Assembly: GCA_020850475.1 (NCBI GenBank)
Contig: JADZEO010000160.1
Coordinates: 1 to 41,914, forward strand
Length of the DNA: 41,914 nucleotides
Origin: Bdellovibrionales bacterium
GTDB taxonomy: Bacteria; Bdellovibrionota; Bdellovibrionia; Bdellovibrionales; UBA1609
Reading direction: 5' to 3'
Part shown: in pieces, positions 1 through 8,595 of the stretch
Layout: every line of letters starts with the position of its first letter
Numbering within the stretch: the stretch's first letter is position 1
Position numbers and translations under genes: made by a program
The notes under the pieces: model-generated
What the model saw: only the letters and a program-made list of their open reading frames with translations
What the model was told of the DNA's origin: nothing
Database searches by the model: none

Positions 1-28
1 AAATTCACCATGGAGAGGTTCGGGTTGA

Positions 29-754
29 GTGATAACCTCGGGGCAAAGGGGGAGAGACTCTTTGCGCCGACTGATTGTGATATTGAGCGTTTTGTTTGTC
101 GTAGTGTGGACCGCGCGATGGTGGTCTAAGGGAAACATCATTGTCGAACGGGTGCGCCCATCGCTTCCTGCTTTTTCTCGGCAAATTCAAGCGGTCAAGC
201 GTGATGCAAGGACCGCCGCCTCCGTTGAAAATCCAGTCAAAACTAAGATGCCGCCGGTGACTCCAGTCCCTCAGCCGAATCAATCCGGTCGTTCTTCGCT
301 CTTAAAGGATCCGGAGCAAATCCGCCAATATTTAAAGTCCACCTTAATTCAACTCGAGAGTCTTGGGCGAGAGGCAATTCCAACGGGACGACTAACTCTC
401 GACCAAACCAACGACATGGGATTTCGCTCAACCATTGAGGAGACTCAAACGGGCGACACGGTGGCGCGAACTTACGACGTCTCTGGTTCCATGCTTGGGG
501 AAAAGTGGAAAACGGCAAAGGGCGAGGAAATCATTCGGACCTTCCGCGCTGACGGGCAGGTTGAGGGTGTCTATTACCAGCGTCGGGATGGCACCAGTTC
601 ATCCGTCAGTTGGTCTCGCGAGGGCCGCCTTCACTCCAAGAAGGATGATCTTGGAAATGGTGAACTCATCTATACATTATATGATAGCTCTGGGTATGAG
701 TCCCAGGTTTGGAAGAAAACCAAAGACGGACGCAACCTACGCCTGGACAATTAG
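29..754 (+). CDS. Membrane-anchored protein of unknown function
   Basis: A 241-residue protein that I do not recognise. A hydrophobic segment at about residues 14-30 follows a basic N-terminus and looks like an uncleaved membrane anchor, leaving most of the protein outside the inner membrane. The middle is a proline- and charge-rich linker (about 60-95). The C-terminal 90 residues are rich in G, Y, W and charged residues with weak repeats of the type DGxxxGxxYxxRDG, resembling YwqK/MORN-like antitoxin-type repeats; this likeness is weak. The GTG start is chosen because GGAGAGG lies ten bases upstream; no in-frame ATG lies nearby. It sits 131 bases before an outer-membrane barrel gene and may belong to the motility region, but nothing in the sequence proves that. 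Confidence 0.6.
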   Translation: MITSGQRGRDSLRRLIVILSVLFVVVWTARWWSKGNIIVERVRPSLPAFSRQIQAVKRDARTAASVENPVKTKMPPVTPVPQPNQSGRSSLLKDPEQIRQYLKSTLIQLESLGREAIPTGRLTLDQTNDMGFRSTIEETQTGDTVARTYDVSGSMLGEKWKTAKGEEIIRTFRADGQVEGVYYQRRDGTSSSVSWSREGRLHSKKDDLGNGELIYTLYDSSGYESQVWKKTKDGRNLRLDN

Positions 755-885
755 CGAACTCCCATTGACCGAGTGGAGAAGTTCGACCAAGGACTGGCCT
801 GCTTTCAATCTCTTCTCGCCAAGACTTCGAACAACCTCTATTATTAAGTCGATACCTAAATTCCTGAACACGAGAGTAAGTGCAA

Positions 886-1614
886 ATGAGATGGGCTTCA
901 CGAGGATTCGCGGTACTCTTTGTTGGTTGTCTCTCCGTTAACGGCAATGCCGAAACCATTGAATTCCCCACCGAGGAGTTGGCGAGCGAGTCCGTCCTGC
1001 CGGTCTTTGATAAAGTAGAAAACGTAAAAAACCGCAATGTGGTGACCGCCAAGCGTATCGAAGTGGGCGGTGGCATCGGATTTAACCTCATGGATGCCTT
1101 CTACAATCCCATGAATTTTCATGGTTCGGTCAGTTATCATTTTGATGAGATTCACGGGATTAATGCCGCTGCGGCATTTTGGATGAGCGGTCTCTCAAAT
1201 TACGGCGAACAATTAAAAAACGGCGAAGGACTGGATGGCGATTTTTTTGATCCCAGCCGAGCGCCAAGTCCCAAGTATATGCTCATGGGGAACTACCAAT
1301 ACACGGCCTACTACGGAAAGATCAGTTTGTCGAAACAGATGGTGATGAACCTATCGCTCTTCGGCTTGGCCGGGCTCGGAACGATTGCTATTGGAGATCA
1401 AAATAAGATTGCTTTGAACTTCGGAATTGGCGAGAAGTTTTATTTCACCAAAAACCTGGCCTTACGTCTTGATCTGCGAATGCTCCTTTACCGCGGACCG
1501 GATCCGACGACCAGACGACTCCTACCCACCGACTCTGAGTACGAAGCTTCGGCCTTCGGAGAAACGACCTTTTTTCACACGATGCTGACGTTTGGTCTGG
1601 TGTATTTGCTCTAA
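886..1614 (+). CDS. Outer-membrane beta-barrel protein, GltA/GltB-like
   Basis: A 242-residue protein with a signal peptide (residues 1-20, ending near VNGNA). It then shows the alternating polar/hydrophobic strands of a small outer-membrane barrel, including VGGGIGFNLMDAFYNP, GSVSYHF, the YGKISL strand and a C-terminal strand that ends in hydrophobic residues (FGLVYLL). It resembles the outer-membrane barrel family common in myxobacteria and Bdellovibrio, which includes the gliding proteins GltA and GltB. The ATG at 886 is preferred to the GTG at 880 because GAGAG lies about nine bases upstream of it. A second barrel gene and the TPR genes of the gliding complex follow. By position it probably is one of the paired GltA/GltB barrels; which one cannot be told by eye. 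Confidence 0.7.
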   Translation: MRWASRGFAVLFVGCLSVNGNAETIEFPTEELASESVLPVFDKVENVKNRNVVTAKRIEVGGGIGFNLMDAFYNPMNFHGSVSYHFDEIHGINAAAAFWMSGLSNYGEQLKNGEGLDGDFFDPSRAPSPKYMLMGNYQYTAYYGKISLSKQMVMNLSLFGLAGLGTIAIGDQNKIALNFGIGEKFYFTKNLALRLDLRMLLYRGPDPTTRRLLPTDSEYEASAFGETTFFHTMLTFGLVYLL

Positions 1615-1652
1615 AAAGGTCTCGTTTTCAGCCCCTCTTCATCCCTTCTACC

Positions 1653-1667
1653 TGCTAAATTATTGTT
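1653..1667 (+). promoter_or_regulatory. Possible extended -10 promoter element before the gliding unit
   Basis: TGCTAAATTATTGTT lies about 110 bases before the second barrel gene. TGnTAAATT fits an extended -10 element, but no -35 box is visible 16-18 bases upstream. An almost identical 15-mer, with one difference, precedes the lptC gene at 13325. Low-confidence call. Confidence 0.3.
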
Positions 1668-1778
1668 TCACACGACTAGACTTCCGATTTGAAGTTTGTG
1701 TTTAGTGTATAACTACTCAATTTTGCGCCATTTTGCTGCTATCGTTTTGAATTGAGAGTATTCATCTTGGGGATAGTA

Positions 1779-2657
1779 GTGCTCAAACAAGTACTTCTAG
1801 TTGCAGCTTTCTCGGTGTGGGTCATGAACTTTCCTGGCATCGCTTCTGCGCAAGAAACTGAAGATGCTTCGGAAACTTCACAGGTTCTTGAAGGCAATCA
1901 GGGCGGCGAGCAGGAGAAGTCCGACGCCGAAGTCGAAGATCTTTATGATAAATTCGACGCCACCGAAACCGCCAAGCGCGAGCAAGTGAAGAAAGGGCGC
2001 GACAAATCGCGCGAAGAACCTAAGAAGGACATTTCGACCCTTTCAGAGCTTTCGACTCTGGCTCCCTTCAGCGACATTGCCGTGATCGAACGGCGGTTCC
2101 TGCCGAAAACCAAACGTTGGGAATTTTCTGGTAGTTTACTGGGCACAATTAACAACCCATTTTTTACCAATATGGGTGCTGGTCTTCGCGGCGGATATTA
2201 CTTTCAAGAAAAGTTCGGCGTCGAGGCCATGTACTTTTTTGTTTCCTCCAATGAGCGGTCCGTGACCGACAATCTCCGCACCAAGCGAAATGTTAAGACT
2301 GAAAGTTTAGTCACTCCCAAAGGGTATTTCGGCGCTGATTTTAAATGGACACCGATGTACGGCAAAATGACCTTCATGAACAAGCGCATCGTGCCCTTTG
2401 ACTTTTACTTTTCCGCAGGAGTCGGTATGACCAATACCGATCAGGGAAACAGCGAGCCGACCCTGCATTTGGCGACGGGCCAGGCGTTCGCCCTTTCTAA
2501 GAAAATGGCGGTTCGCTGGGATCTGAGTTGGAACCTCTACCAAGCGAAGACGACTGTCGTAAAGAGCGGGGCTTCGCGTGAAACGACGGCCAATCAAGAC
2601 GATCTTTACCTGTCGCTCGGCGTGAGTTTCTTCTTTCCGGAGGCTACGTACCGATGA
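1779..2657 (+). CDS. Outer-membrane beta-barrel protein, first gene of the gliding unit
   Basis: About 292 residues. A signal peptide (VLLVAAFSVWVMNFPGIASA) is followed by a charged, probably coiled or disordered segment rich in E, K and D (about residues 25-95), then a conserved stretch with VIERRFLPKTKRWEFSG leading into a beta-barrel with aromatic strands (GGYYFQEKFGVEAMYFF, YLSLGVSFFF). This arrangement is typical of the GltA/GltB class of outer-membrane proteins in Bdellovibrio and Myxococcus. The GTG at 1779 is favoured because GGGGA sits five bases upstream; the frame stays open to a TTG at 1752. Its stop codon overlaps the next gene's ATG by four bases, which ties it to the TPR genes. 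The charged segment may reach into the periplasm toward the TPR partners (inference). Confidence 0.75.
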   Translation: MLKQVLLVAAFSVWVMNFPGIASAQETEDASETSQVLEGNQGGEQEKSDAEVEDLYDKFDATETAKREQVKKGRDKSREEPKKDISTLSELSTLAPFSDIAVIERRFLPKTKRWEFSGSLLGTINNPFFTNMGAGLRGGYYFQEKFGVEAMYFFVSSNERSVTDNLRTKRNVKTESLVTPKGYFGADFKWTPMYGKMTFMNKRIVPFDFYFSAGVGMTNTDQGNSEPTLHLATGQAFALSKKMAVRWDLSWNLYQAKTTVVKSGASRETTANQDDLYLSLGVSFFFPEATYR

Positions 2658-4225
2658 CGAAGAAACTAATGTGCTTAGTTCTGATCGCTTTACTGCCACT
2701 CGGGCTGCACGGGGCGGAAAAAAAGGCAGCCCCTCGGACGGTCACGCGTGATGCGACGACCAAAGGAAGCGCGCGGGCCGAGCTTGTTCAAGCATTGCAA
2801 CTGGTCAAACAAGGAAAGTTTCAAGCGGCTAGCGTTAAGCTCTTTCAGTTGAGTCACAATCCGCGTTTTCGAGATCGCAAAATGCAGATCAAGTATCTGT
2901 TGGGTTTGATGCTCTATCAAATGAAGATGCCGCAAGTGGCGGCCTTCCAGTTCATTAGCGTCGTCAAAGATGGTAACAACAAGTATTTGCAGCAGGCTCT
3001 CGAGAAATTGTCGCTCGCGGCGGACTCCCTTGGCGACGACACCTTGCTGAATTACGCAATTTCCCGGGTGAAGGTGGACGATTTTCCGCGAGTTCATCGT
3101 GATATGCTGTTCTTCCGAATCGGGGAGTTCCAGCTGCGCAACCAGCAGTTTGAAGCTGCGGCCGAAAGCTTCAAACGGGTGCAGCGCACCAGTGGCCTGT
3201 TTCCCAAGGCGCGGTACCTAGAGGCCTTGGCCTACACCGAAGCCAACAAGGCCAAAGAAGCCTACGAGGCGTTTGAGGACTTAGTGCAGTCGCGTGAACA
3301 GTACGGAGTTACTGATGTGGCGCGGGTGTCGGGTCTCATCGGTCAGGCGCGAATTCTCTACCAAGCCAAAAAGTGGGACGAATCAATTGAGCTTTATCGC
3401 CAAGTTCCCCGCGACACTGAGGCCTGGCACGATGTCTTCTTTGAGTCCAGTTGGGCCATGCTGCGATCTGGGCGATTCCGTTCATCTTTGAGTAACTTCC
3501 ACTCGCTCCATTCGGGATTTTATGAGGATCGATATCTTCCCGAATCGCTACTGCTAAGGGCGATCGTCTATTTGTACATTTGTAAGTATGACGAGATGGA
3601 AAAGGTTCTGAATCTCTTCAACAAAATCTATAAGCCAGTTTACAAAGATGTAACGACCTTTCTTAAAACACCCTCAGCCGACGCCTATTTCGCTGAAGTC
3701 ATTCGGGCAATGAAGGAGTTCAAAGAAAAAGGGGATCAGCTCGACAAAACTCAGTTTAAAATTCCCTTTGTCGTAACCAGAAAAATCTTTGCCGAGGGTG
3801 ATTTCCAACGCTCTTATAGTTACATCAAGAAACTGCTAGATGAGAAAAAGAGCGTTGACGACATGGACGGCTCTTGGCGGAATTCCGCGATCGGCAGATA
3901 CGCCAAGCGAGTCGTACAAAAGCGCTTAGTCAAAGCGCGCAACCGGGCCGGGCTTCAGGTCAAAGCACACCTCGACGCCGTTCGGGAAGACCTCTTTGAT
4001 CTGTTTGAGCAGGAGGGCTTCATCCGCTACGAGATGATCAATGGTAAAAAAGAAGCGCTTAAGAAAAAGCTGGCCGGCAAGGACCTGCCCGAAGAACAAA
4101 TCGATCAAGACACACAGAGAGACTATTACATTCAAAATGGGTACGAGTACTGGCCATTTAAGGGCGAGTATTGGCTAGATGAGTTGGGTAACTACCACTA
4201 TGTTGGAACGCAAAGCTGTAATTAA
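2654..4225 (+). CDS. gltC: Periplasmic TPR protein, GltC-like
   Basis: A 523-residue protein with a short signal peptide (MTKKLMCLVLIALLPLGLHGA) and a long helical region with TPR-type repeats, visible as alternating A/Y/F-rich pairs such as QGKFQAASVKLFQLS, NQQFEAAAESFKRV and EANKAKEAYEAFEDL. The last 100 residues are charged and end in a WPFKGEYWLDELGNYHY segment. In Myxococcus, GltC is a periplasmic protein that links the inner-membrane gliding motor with outer-membrane barrels. Size, export signal and place directly behind a barrel gene and before the large TPR gene fit GltC. The name rests on gene order more than on sequence identity. Translation is probably coupled to the barrel gene through the ATGA overlap. 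Confidence 0.7.
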   Translation: MTKKLMCLVLIALLPLGLHGAEKKAAPRTVTRDATTKGSARAELVQALQLVKQGKFQAASVKLFQLSHNPRFRDRKMQIKYLLGLMLYQMKMPQVAAFQFISVVKDGNNKYLQQALEKLSLAADSLGDDTLLNYAISRVKVDDFPRVHRDMLFFRIGEFQLRNQQFEAAAESFKRVQRTSGLFPKARYLEALAYTEANKAKEAYEAFEDLVQSREQYGVTDVARVSGLIGQARILYQAKKWDESIELYRQVPRDTEAWHDVFFESSWAMLRSGRFRSSLSNFHSLHSGFYEDRYLPESLLLRAIVYLYICKYDEMEKVLNLFNKIYKPVYKDVTTFLKTPSADAYFAEVIRAMKEFKEKGDQLDKTQFKIPFVVTRKIFAEGDFQRSYSYIKKLLDEKKSVDDMDGSWRNSAIGRYAKRVVQKRLVKARNRAGLQVKAHLDAVREDLFDLFEQEGFIRYEMINGKKEALKKKLAGKDLPEEQIDQDTQRDYYIQNGYEYWPFKGEYWLDELGNYHYVGTQSCN

Positions 4226-7200
4226 CAGTCGGTTCTCCCGATCTTTCTCGCGGATGTGGGTATTTCTACTCATCGTCGTAGGCCTCACTGCGTCGGGGGC
4301 GGCGCTTGCCGCCGATGACAAAGGAAAAGGCGACAAAACCGTCGGTGATGTGCTCAAAAAAATTGAAAAATCGAATCTCAAAATTCAAAAGGGGAGTGCG
4401 ACCCTTCCCAAGTTTGATGCGGTGGAGGGACGCCAACAGGTCAATCTCAGTGCGGTTAAGCCGCCGTCCTCGTCCACCCTGTATTATGAAGAGGGCTCTG
4501 ACGAAGCCGCTTTGGAAAAGGTCACTGACGAAGGCATCGACCAACTCTACGCCCTGACGCAAAAATTCAAGAACAGCAAAAAGCGCGGTGAATTGTGGTT
4601 GCGACTGGCCGAACTCTATGTCGAGAAGGCCCGCCTCATAGAACATCGCATTCAACTCGACTTTGACAAGCGTCTCCGCGAGGAAAAAGAAGGCGGGAAG
4701 CCCGTCAAGGCACGGCTCGATATGAAGCCCGCCCAAGAGTACAACAAAAAAGCGGTTCAACTCTATGAGTGGTTTTTGCGCGACTTCCCTAAAGACGAAA
4801 AAGTCGACCAAGCGCTGTTTTTTCTTGGCTACAACTATTTTGAGCTCAATGACGAACAAAAGGGGATGAGCTACTACGAGCGCCTCACCAAGGAGTTCCC
4901 CAAGAGTCCTTACGTGGATGAGTCCAACTTTGCTATCGGCGAATTCCATTTTGAAAACGAAAAGTGGGCGGAAGCGCTCGAGTACTATAAGCGAGTTGCG
5001 CAAAATCGAAGGGCGCGCCTCTATTCATTTGCTCTCTACAAATCGGCTTGGTGTGAGTACAAAGTGGGTAAAACCAAGGATGCTTTGCGCTCACTCGAGC
5101 GAGTCATCAAGGCAGGACGGGTGGCCAAGGGTTCGGACCAGCGAACTGCGGGAGGGGTCAGTCGGATCCGTCTAGCGACCGAAGCGCTCAAAGACTTGGT
5201 AATTTTTTATGCTGAAGTTGGTAGCTATAAGTCCGCACGAGCTTACTTTGACAAAGTGGCGGGCTCAAAGAACGTCTACACGCTTCAAGAGAAACTCGCT
5301 TACTATTATGCCGACACCGGCAATCGGGCGGGCGCTGCGTATGTTTTCCATGAGCTGGTCGCCGAACGCCCGAGTGCGCCCAAGGCCTATGACTATCAAT
5401 ATCAAATCGTCACGATGTACGCCGCGACGGGCGAATCAAACACCTTTCGCAAAGAGCTGTATGAGTGGATTCAAGGCTATGGCCCGGAGAGTGTATGGCA
5501 GCGGGCTAACGAGAAAAAGCGGGATTTGATTGCCAAGGCCACGCAACTCATCGAGACGACTCTGCGGAATTACATTCTTCAGCAGCATCAGACCGCGCAA
5601 AACTCGCGTGCTCCCAATGCTCAAACTCTCGCGAAAAGTGGGTATGAGCTGTACTTCCGCACCTTCAAAACCTCGCCCAAACTGGACGAAATGCACTTCT
5701 TCTTTGCTGAATTGTTGTTCGACATGAACGAGCACGAGCGGGCGGCTGACCACTATTTGTGGGTGGCGGAAAATTCTCCTCAGAGTGTCTATCACAACAA
5801 AGCAGTGTTGAACGCGGTGTTGTCGTTAGAGAAGAAGCTGCCGACGGCTGAAGAAATTAAAAAGATTGTGGGTGAGACCACCGAGCCTGTCGAATTTGAC
5901 AGCACCATCAAAAAGTTCGAAAAGGTCGTCGTGAAGTTCGTACCAGCGTCAGCCAAGAACGAAGATACGGTGGCGATCAAATACCGTTTGGCTTCGCTCT
6001 ATTACTATTACAACCAGTTTGATAAAGCATTGGCGATCTTCAAAGAAATCATGAAGGAATATCCGACCACTAAGTTTGCGGAGTATTCAGCGAATCTCAC
6101 TCTGGATATTTTTAATATCAAAAAGGACTACGACGGCCTGGAAAAAGCAGGACAAGAGATTTTGGCAATTCCCCAGATTGCGAGTTCGCCGGTTGGTGTG
6201 GAGATAAAAAAGATTCTGGAAAAAGCCACATTCAAGCGCGCCCAAAATTTGGAAACCAACAAGGACTACTTGGCGAGTGCTAAGCAGTTTGAAGAGTTCT
6301 CATTGAAGAATGCGGGTTCAAAGCTTGCCGTCTCGTCGCGCTTCAATGCCGCGGTTAACTATGAGCGCGCGGGCGATATGTTTAAAGCGATTTCGATGTA
6401 TATGGCGGTCCTAAAAGGGGCGGATGGGGCTGGTCATGAGGACCTAAAGAAAAAGTCATTGAAGTTTATCGCGATTCTGTATGAAAAGACCGGCCAGTAC
6501 AAAGCTGCCGCCGATTTCTTTGAAAAGTATGCCAACGAAAACACCAAGTCCGACCGTGACACGGCTGCCAAGTTCTACTTCAATGCCGGGGTGATCCGCG
6601 ACGGTATGAACTTCTTCAATGCCGCTCTTGATAATTATCAAAAGTCATTTGACCTCAACAAAAAGCGAGACCGCGCTGAAGTCGTATTCTTGATGGCAAA
6701 GGTTTGGGAGAAGCGCGGTAACAAATCGCGCGCCAAGAACTACTATAAACAATATATTGATCTGCAACCCGCAAACGGCGCAGCGCTTGTCGAGGCCGTA
6801 TTTACCATTGCAAAAATCGACGAGAGCCAAGGTAACCGCACACTTTCTGAAGAGGGTTTTAAGAGAACCATCTCGGTGCAAAGAAGCCTGGCGAAGTCAG
6901 GGCAAAATGTCGGTGTTTCCTATGCTGCCGAAGCGCAGTTCAAGTTGGTTTACAAGATTTATGAAGAATTAAAGGGCATCTCCATCAAAGGAAGTCAGGC
7001 GGCGCAGGCCCAAGCTGTACAAAAAAAGCTGGATCTCGTGACTCGGCTCAAAGAGAGTCTTAAGCCGGTCATTCAATATGACGACGGACCGATGGTTGTT
7101 GCTTCGTTGGCTTTGATGGGACAAGCCAATCAGCACATGAGTGCGGCCCTTTACAAAGCTCCCAAACCCAGTGGACTCACGCCTGAGCAGTTAAATGAGT

Positions 7201-7412
7201 ACATGGCGGGAGTGGACAAGGTGGCCAAACCTTTTCAGGAAGAAGCTCTCAAGAGTTATCAAAGCGCAATTGAGAAGGGTTACCGCCTCGAAGCTTACAA
7301 CCAGTGGCTCAAAGTGGCGGCGATCGAAGCCGCAAATTTAAATAAAGAACAGTCCCCTGACTTTGGCGAAGAGGCAATCTTGACTCAGCTTCCTGACGAC
7401 TTAGGAATGTAG
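4179..7412 (+). CDS. gltD: Large periplasmic TPR protein, GltD-like
   Basis: Up to 1077 residues, the largest gene of the gliding unit. After a signal peptide (WVFLLIVVGLTASGAALAA) comes a near-continuous array of TPR-like helix pairs, for example QALFFLGYNYFELNDEQKGM, KWAEALEYYKRVAQN and QYKAAADFFEKYANEN, with many Y, F, A and K residues at repeat positions. Such long exported TPR proteins (GltD of Myxococcus, NfsD in the related spore-coat machinery) are thought to form a scaffold in the periplasm. The start is uncertain: the frame opens at 4179 inside the end of the previous gene, while ATG 4254 would give a conventional signal peptide directly, though without a clear ribosome site. The next gene begins one base after its stop. 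Confidence 0.72.
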   Translation: MSWVTTTMLERKAVINSRFSRSFSRMWVFLLIVVGLTASGAALAADDKGKGDKTVGDVLKKIEKSNLKIQKGSATLPKFDAVEGRQQVNLSAVKPPSSSTLYYEEGSDEAALEKVTDEGIDQLYALTQKFKNSKKRGELWLRLAELYVEKARLIEHRIQLDFDKRLREEKEGGKPVKARLDMKPAQEYNKKAVQLYEWFLRDFPKDEKVDQALFFLGYNYFELNDEQKGMSYYERLTKEFPKSPYVDESNFAIGEFHFENEKWAEALEYYKRVAQNRRARLYSFALYKSAWCEYKVGKTKDALRSLERVIKAGRVAKGSDQRTAGGVSRIRLATEALKDLVIFYAEVGSYKSARAYFDKVAGSKNVYTLQEKLAYYYADTGNRAGAAYVFHELVAERPSAPKAYDYQYQIVTMYAATGESNTFRKELYEWIQGYGPESVWQRANEKKRDLIAKATQLIETTLRNYILQQHQTAQNSRAPNAQTLAKSGYELYFRTFKTSPKLDEMHFFFAELLFDMNEHERAADHYLWVAENSPQSVYHNKAVLNAVLSLEKKLPTAEEIKKIVGETTEPVEFDSTIKKFEKVVVKFVPASAKNEDTVAIKYRLASLYYYYNQFDKALAIFKEIMKEYPTTKFAEYSANLTLDIFNIKKDYDGLEKAGQEILAIPQIASSPVGVEIKKILEKATFKRAQNLETNKDYLASAKQFEEFSLKNAGSKLAVSSRFNAAVNYERAGDMFKAISMYMAVLKGADGAGHEDLKKKSLKFIAILYEKTGQYKAAADFFEKYANENTKSDRDTAAKFYFNAGVIRDGMNFFNAALDNYQKSFDLNKKRDRAEVVFLMAKVWEKRGNKSRAKNYYKQYIDLQPANGAALVEAVFTIAKIDESQGNRTLSEEGFKRTISVQRSLAKSGQNVGVSYAAEAQFKLVYKIYEELKGISIKGSQAAQAQAVQKKLDLVTRLKESLKPVIQYDDGPMVVASLALMGQANQHMSAALYKAPKPSGLTPEQLNEYMAGVDKVAKPFQEEALKSYQSAIEKGYRLEAYNQWLKVAAIEAANLNKEQSPDFGEEAILTQLPDDLGM

Positions 7413-7413
7413 A

Positions 7414-8292
7414 ATGAAGAAGTATTTAGTCCTACTCCATCTGATCGCTCTTTTCGGTTTGCCGATGTTAACGGCAACAGCGATGCAATTTGACGACATG
7501 GAGGGTGTCGACGAAGAGGTGGGTGCGGCCGACAATTCGGCGGCTGACGCGCCTGATGAGGGAGAGCCGGCGGAAGAAATTAAGCCGCAGGTTGAAGTCA
7601 CCAAAGAAGATCTAAATGAACTCAAAGATGCCAAGGCCAAAAACCTCGAGCCTCGAATTATCACGGCGACGGCCAAGGTTTTAGGGCGAGATCCAAACAA
7701 TCTTTTGGCCTTGAACACCTTGGCGGTGTTTTACTTTCGCGAAAAGAAATTCGGCTTAGCAAAGATCATTCTCAATCGGGCCTTGGCCGCTCATCCGAAC
7801 GAGCCCGCCCTGCACAATAACTTGGGAGTCGTCTACCTCAGCGAAGGTGATCAGCGTGCCGCAATTAAGTCACTTAAGAAAAGCCTGGAAGTTGATTCGG
7901 GCTATGCGATTGGTGCGACGAACTTGGCATCTATATATTTAGAGTATCGCGACTTCAATCGCGCTTTGGCGCCGCTTGAAAGTGGCTATAAGATCGTCAA
8001 GGGAACTCTGCGAGAAGGCAAAGCCGAAGCCGTTGGGGTGGCAAACAATTTGGCAGTCGCTTTAAGTGCGCAAAATCAGGGAAGCAAGGCGCGTGACATT
8101 TACGAGGAAATTATGCGAGGGGATTCAAGGAATGTTACTGTTTTGCTAAATTATGCTATACTTTTAGTCGAGCGATTAAAGGTCAAGGATGAAGCTTTGA
8201 AGGTGATCAGTAAGATCAAATTTATCGCTGATAACCCTAAGGCTATTCGACAAGCTGAAGAGCTTGAAAAGAAGGCCAAGTCCTTGGACTGA
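7414..8292 (+). CDS. gltE: Secreted TPR protein, GltE-like
   Basis: A 292-residue protein with a signal peptide (about residues 1-22), an acidic linker (residues 25-60) and four to six TPR units such as NLLALNTLAVFYFREKKFGL, EPALHNNLGVVYLSEGDQRA and SGYAIGATNLASIYLEYRD. There is no lipobox cysteine. In Myxococcus GltE is an exported TPR protein of the gliding complex; the position after the large TPR gene and before the small GltF-like gene supports this name. An AGGA about eight bases upstream supports the ATG at 7414. Near its 3' end lies a promoter-like TGCTATACT sequence (8154-8162), which may be chance. Confidence 0.68.
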   Translation: MKKYLVLLHLIALFGLPMLTATAMQFDDMEGVDEEVGAADNSAADAPDEGEPAEEIKPQVEVTKEDLNELKDAKAKNLEPRIITATAKVLGRDPNNLLALNTLAVFYFREKKFGLAKIILNRALAAHPNEPALHNNLGVVYLSEGDQRAAIKSLKKSLEVDSGYAIGATNLASIYLEYRDFNRALAPLESGYKIVKGTLREGKAEAVGVANNLAVALSAQNQGSKARDIYEEIMRGDSRNVTVLLNYAILLVERLKVKDEALKVISKIKFIADNPKAIRQAEELEKKAKSLD

Positions 8293-8307
8293 GACTAGGG
8301 GTTAGCA

Positions 8308-8595
8308 GTGAAGGGGCATATGAAAAGGTACTTTTTCGCTCTCATGTCAGTTTTCTTTTTATTTACTGGCGTGACTACATCTTACGGCAAAGAAGAAGCC
8401 GACAAAGACAAGAAACGCACCTCAATCAACTTTGAAGATGAGTTGATCGAAGGTGAAGTTAAAAAGCCCGAACTCTTTTATCTCCTCCAGAAGAAACAGT
8501 TTAACTTTAAGCGGCTCATCAAACTTCGCGAGAACTTTCTTCCTGAAATGCGCAGGACGGCCGAAGATTTACCTCGTGGCGGGAGTGGCGAATGA
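8308..8595 (+). CDS. gltF: Small secreted protein, GltF-like
   Basis: A 95-residue protein with a signal peptide (MKRYFFALMSVFFLFTGVTTSYG) and a compact, highly charged mature part containing INFEDELIEGEVKKPELFYL and FNFKRLIKLRENFLPEMRR. It has no recognised domain and is assigned as GltF-like only from its size, export signal and place between the GltE-like and GltG-like genes. The GTG at 8308 has AGGGG six bases upstream; an ATG at 8320 is the alternative, but its AAGGGG is only three bases away. The stop overlaps the next start by four bases. The mature part is too short for an enzyme and more likely acts as a linker or accessory subunit (inference). Confidence 0.6.
   Translation: MKGHMKRYFFALMSVFFLFTGVTTSYGKEEADKDKKRTSINFEDELIEGEVKKPELFYLLQKKQFNFKRLIKLRENFLPEMRRTAEDLPRGGSGE

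Noticed and set aside
4266-5003. Long open frame on the minus strand inside gltD (245 codons)
   Set aside because: It mirrors the repeated codon pattern of the TPR gene, has no ribosome site and its product shows no fold or known motif.
8135-8162. Promoter inside gltE (TGCTATACT)
   Set aside because: The extended -10 is good, but the codons are needed for a TPR helix and no convincing -35 exists; probably chance.
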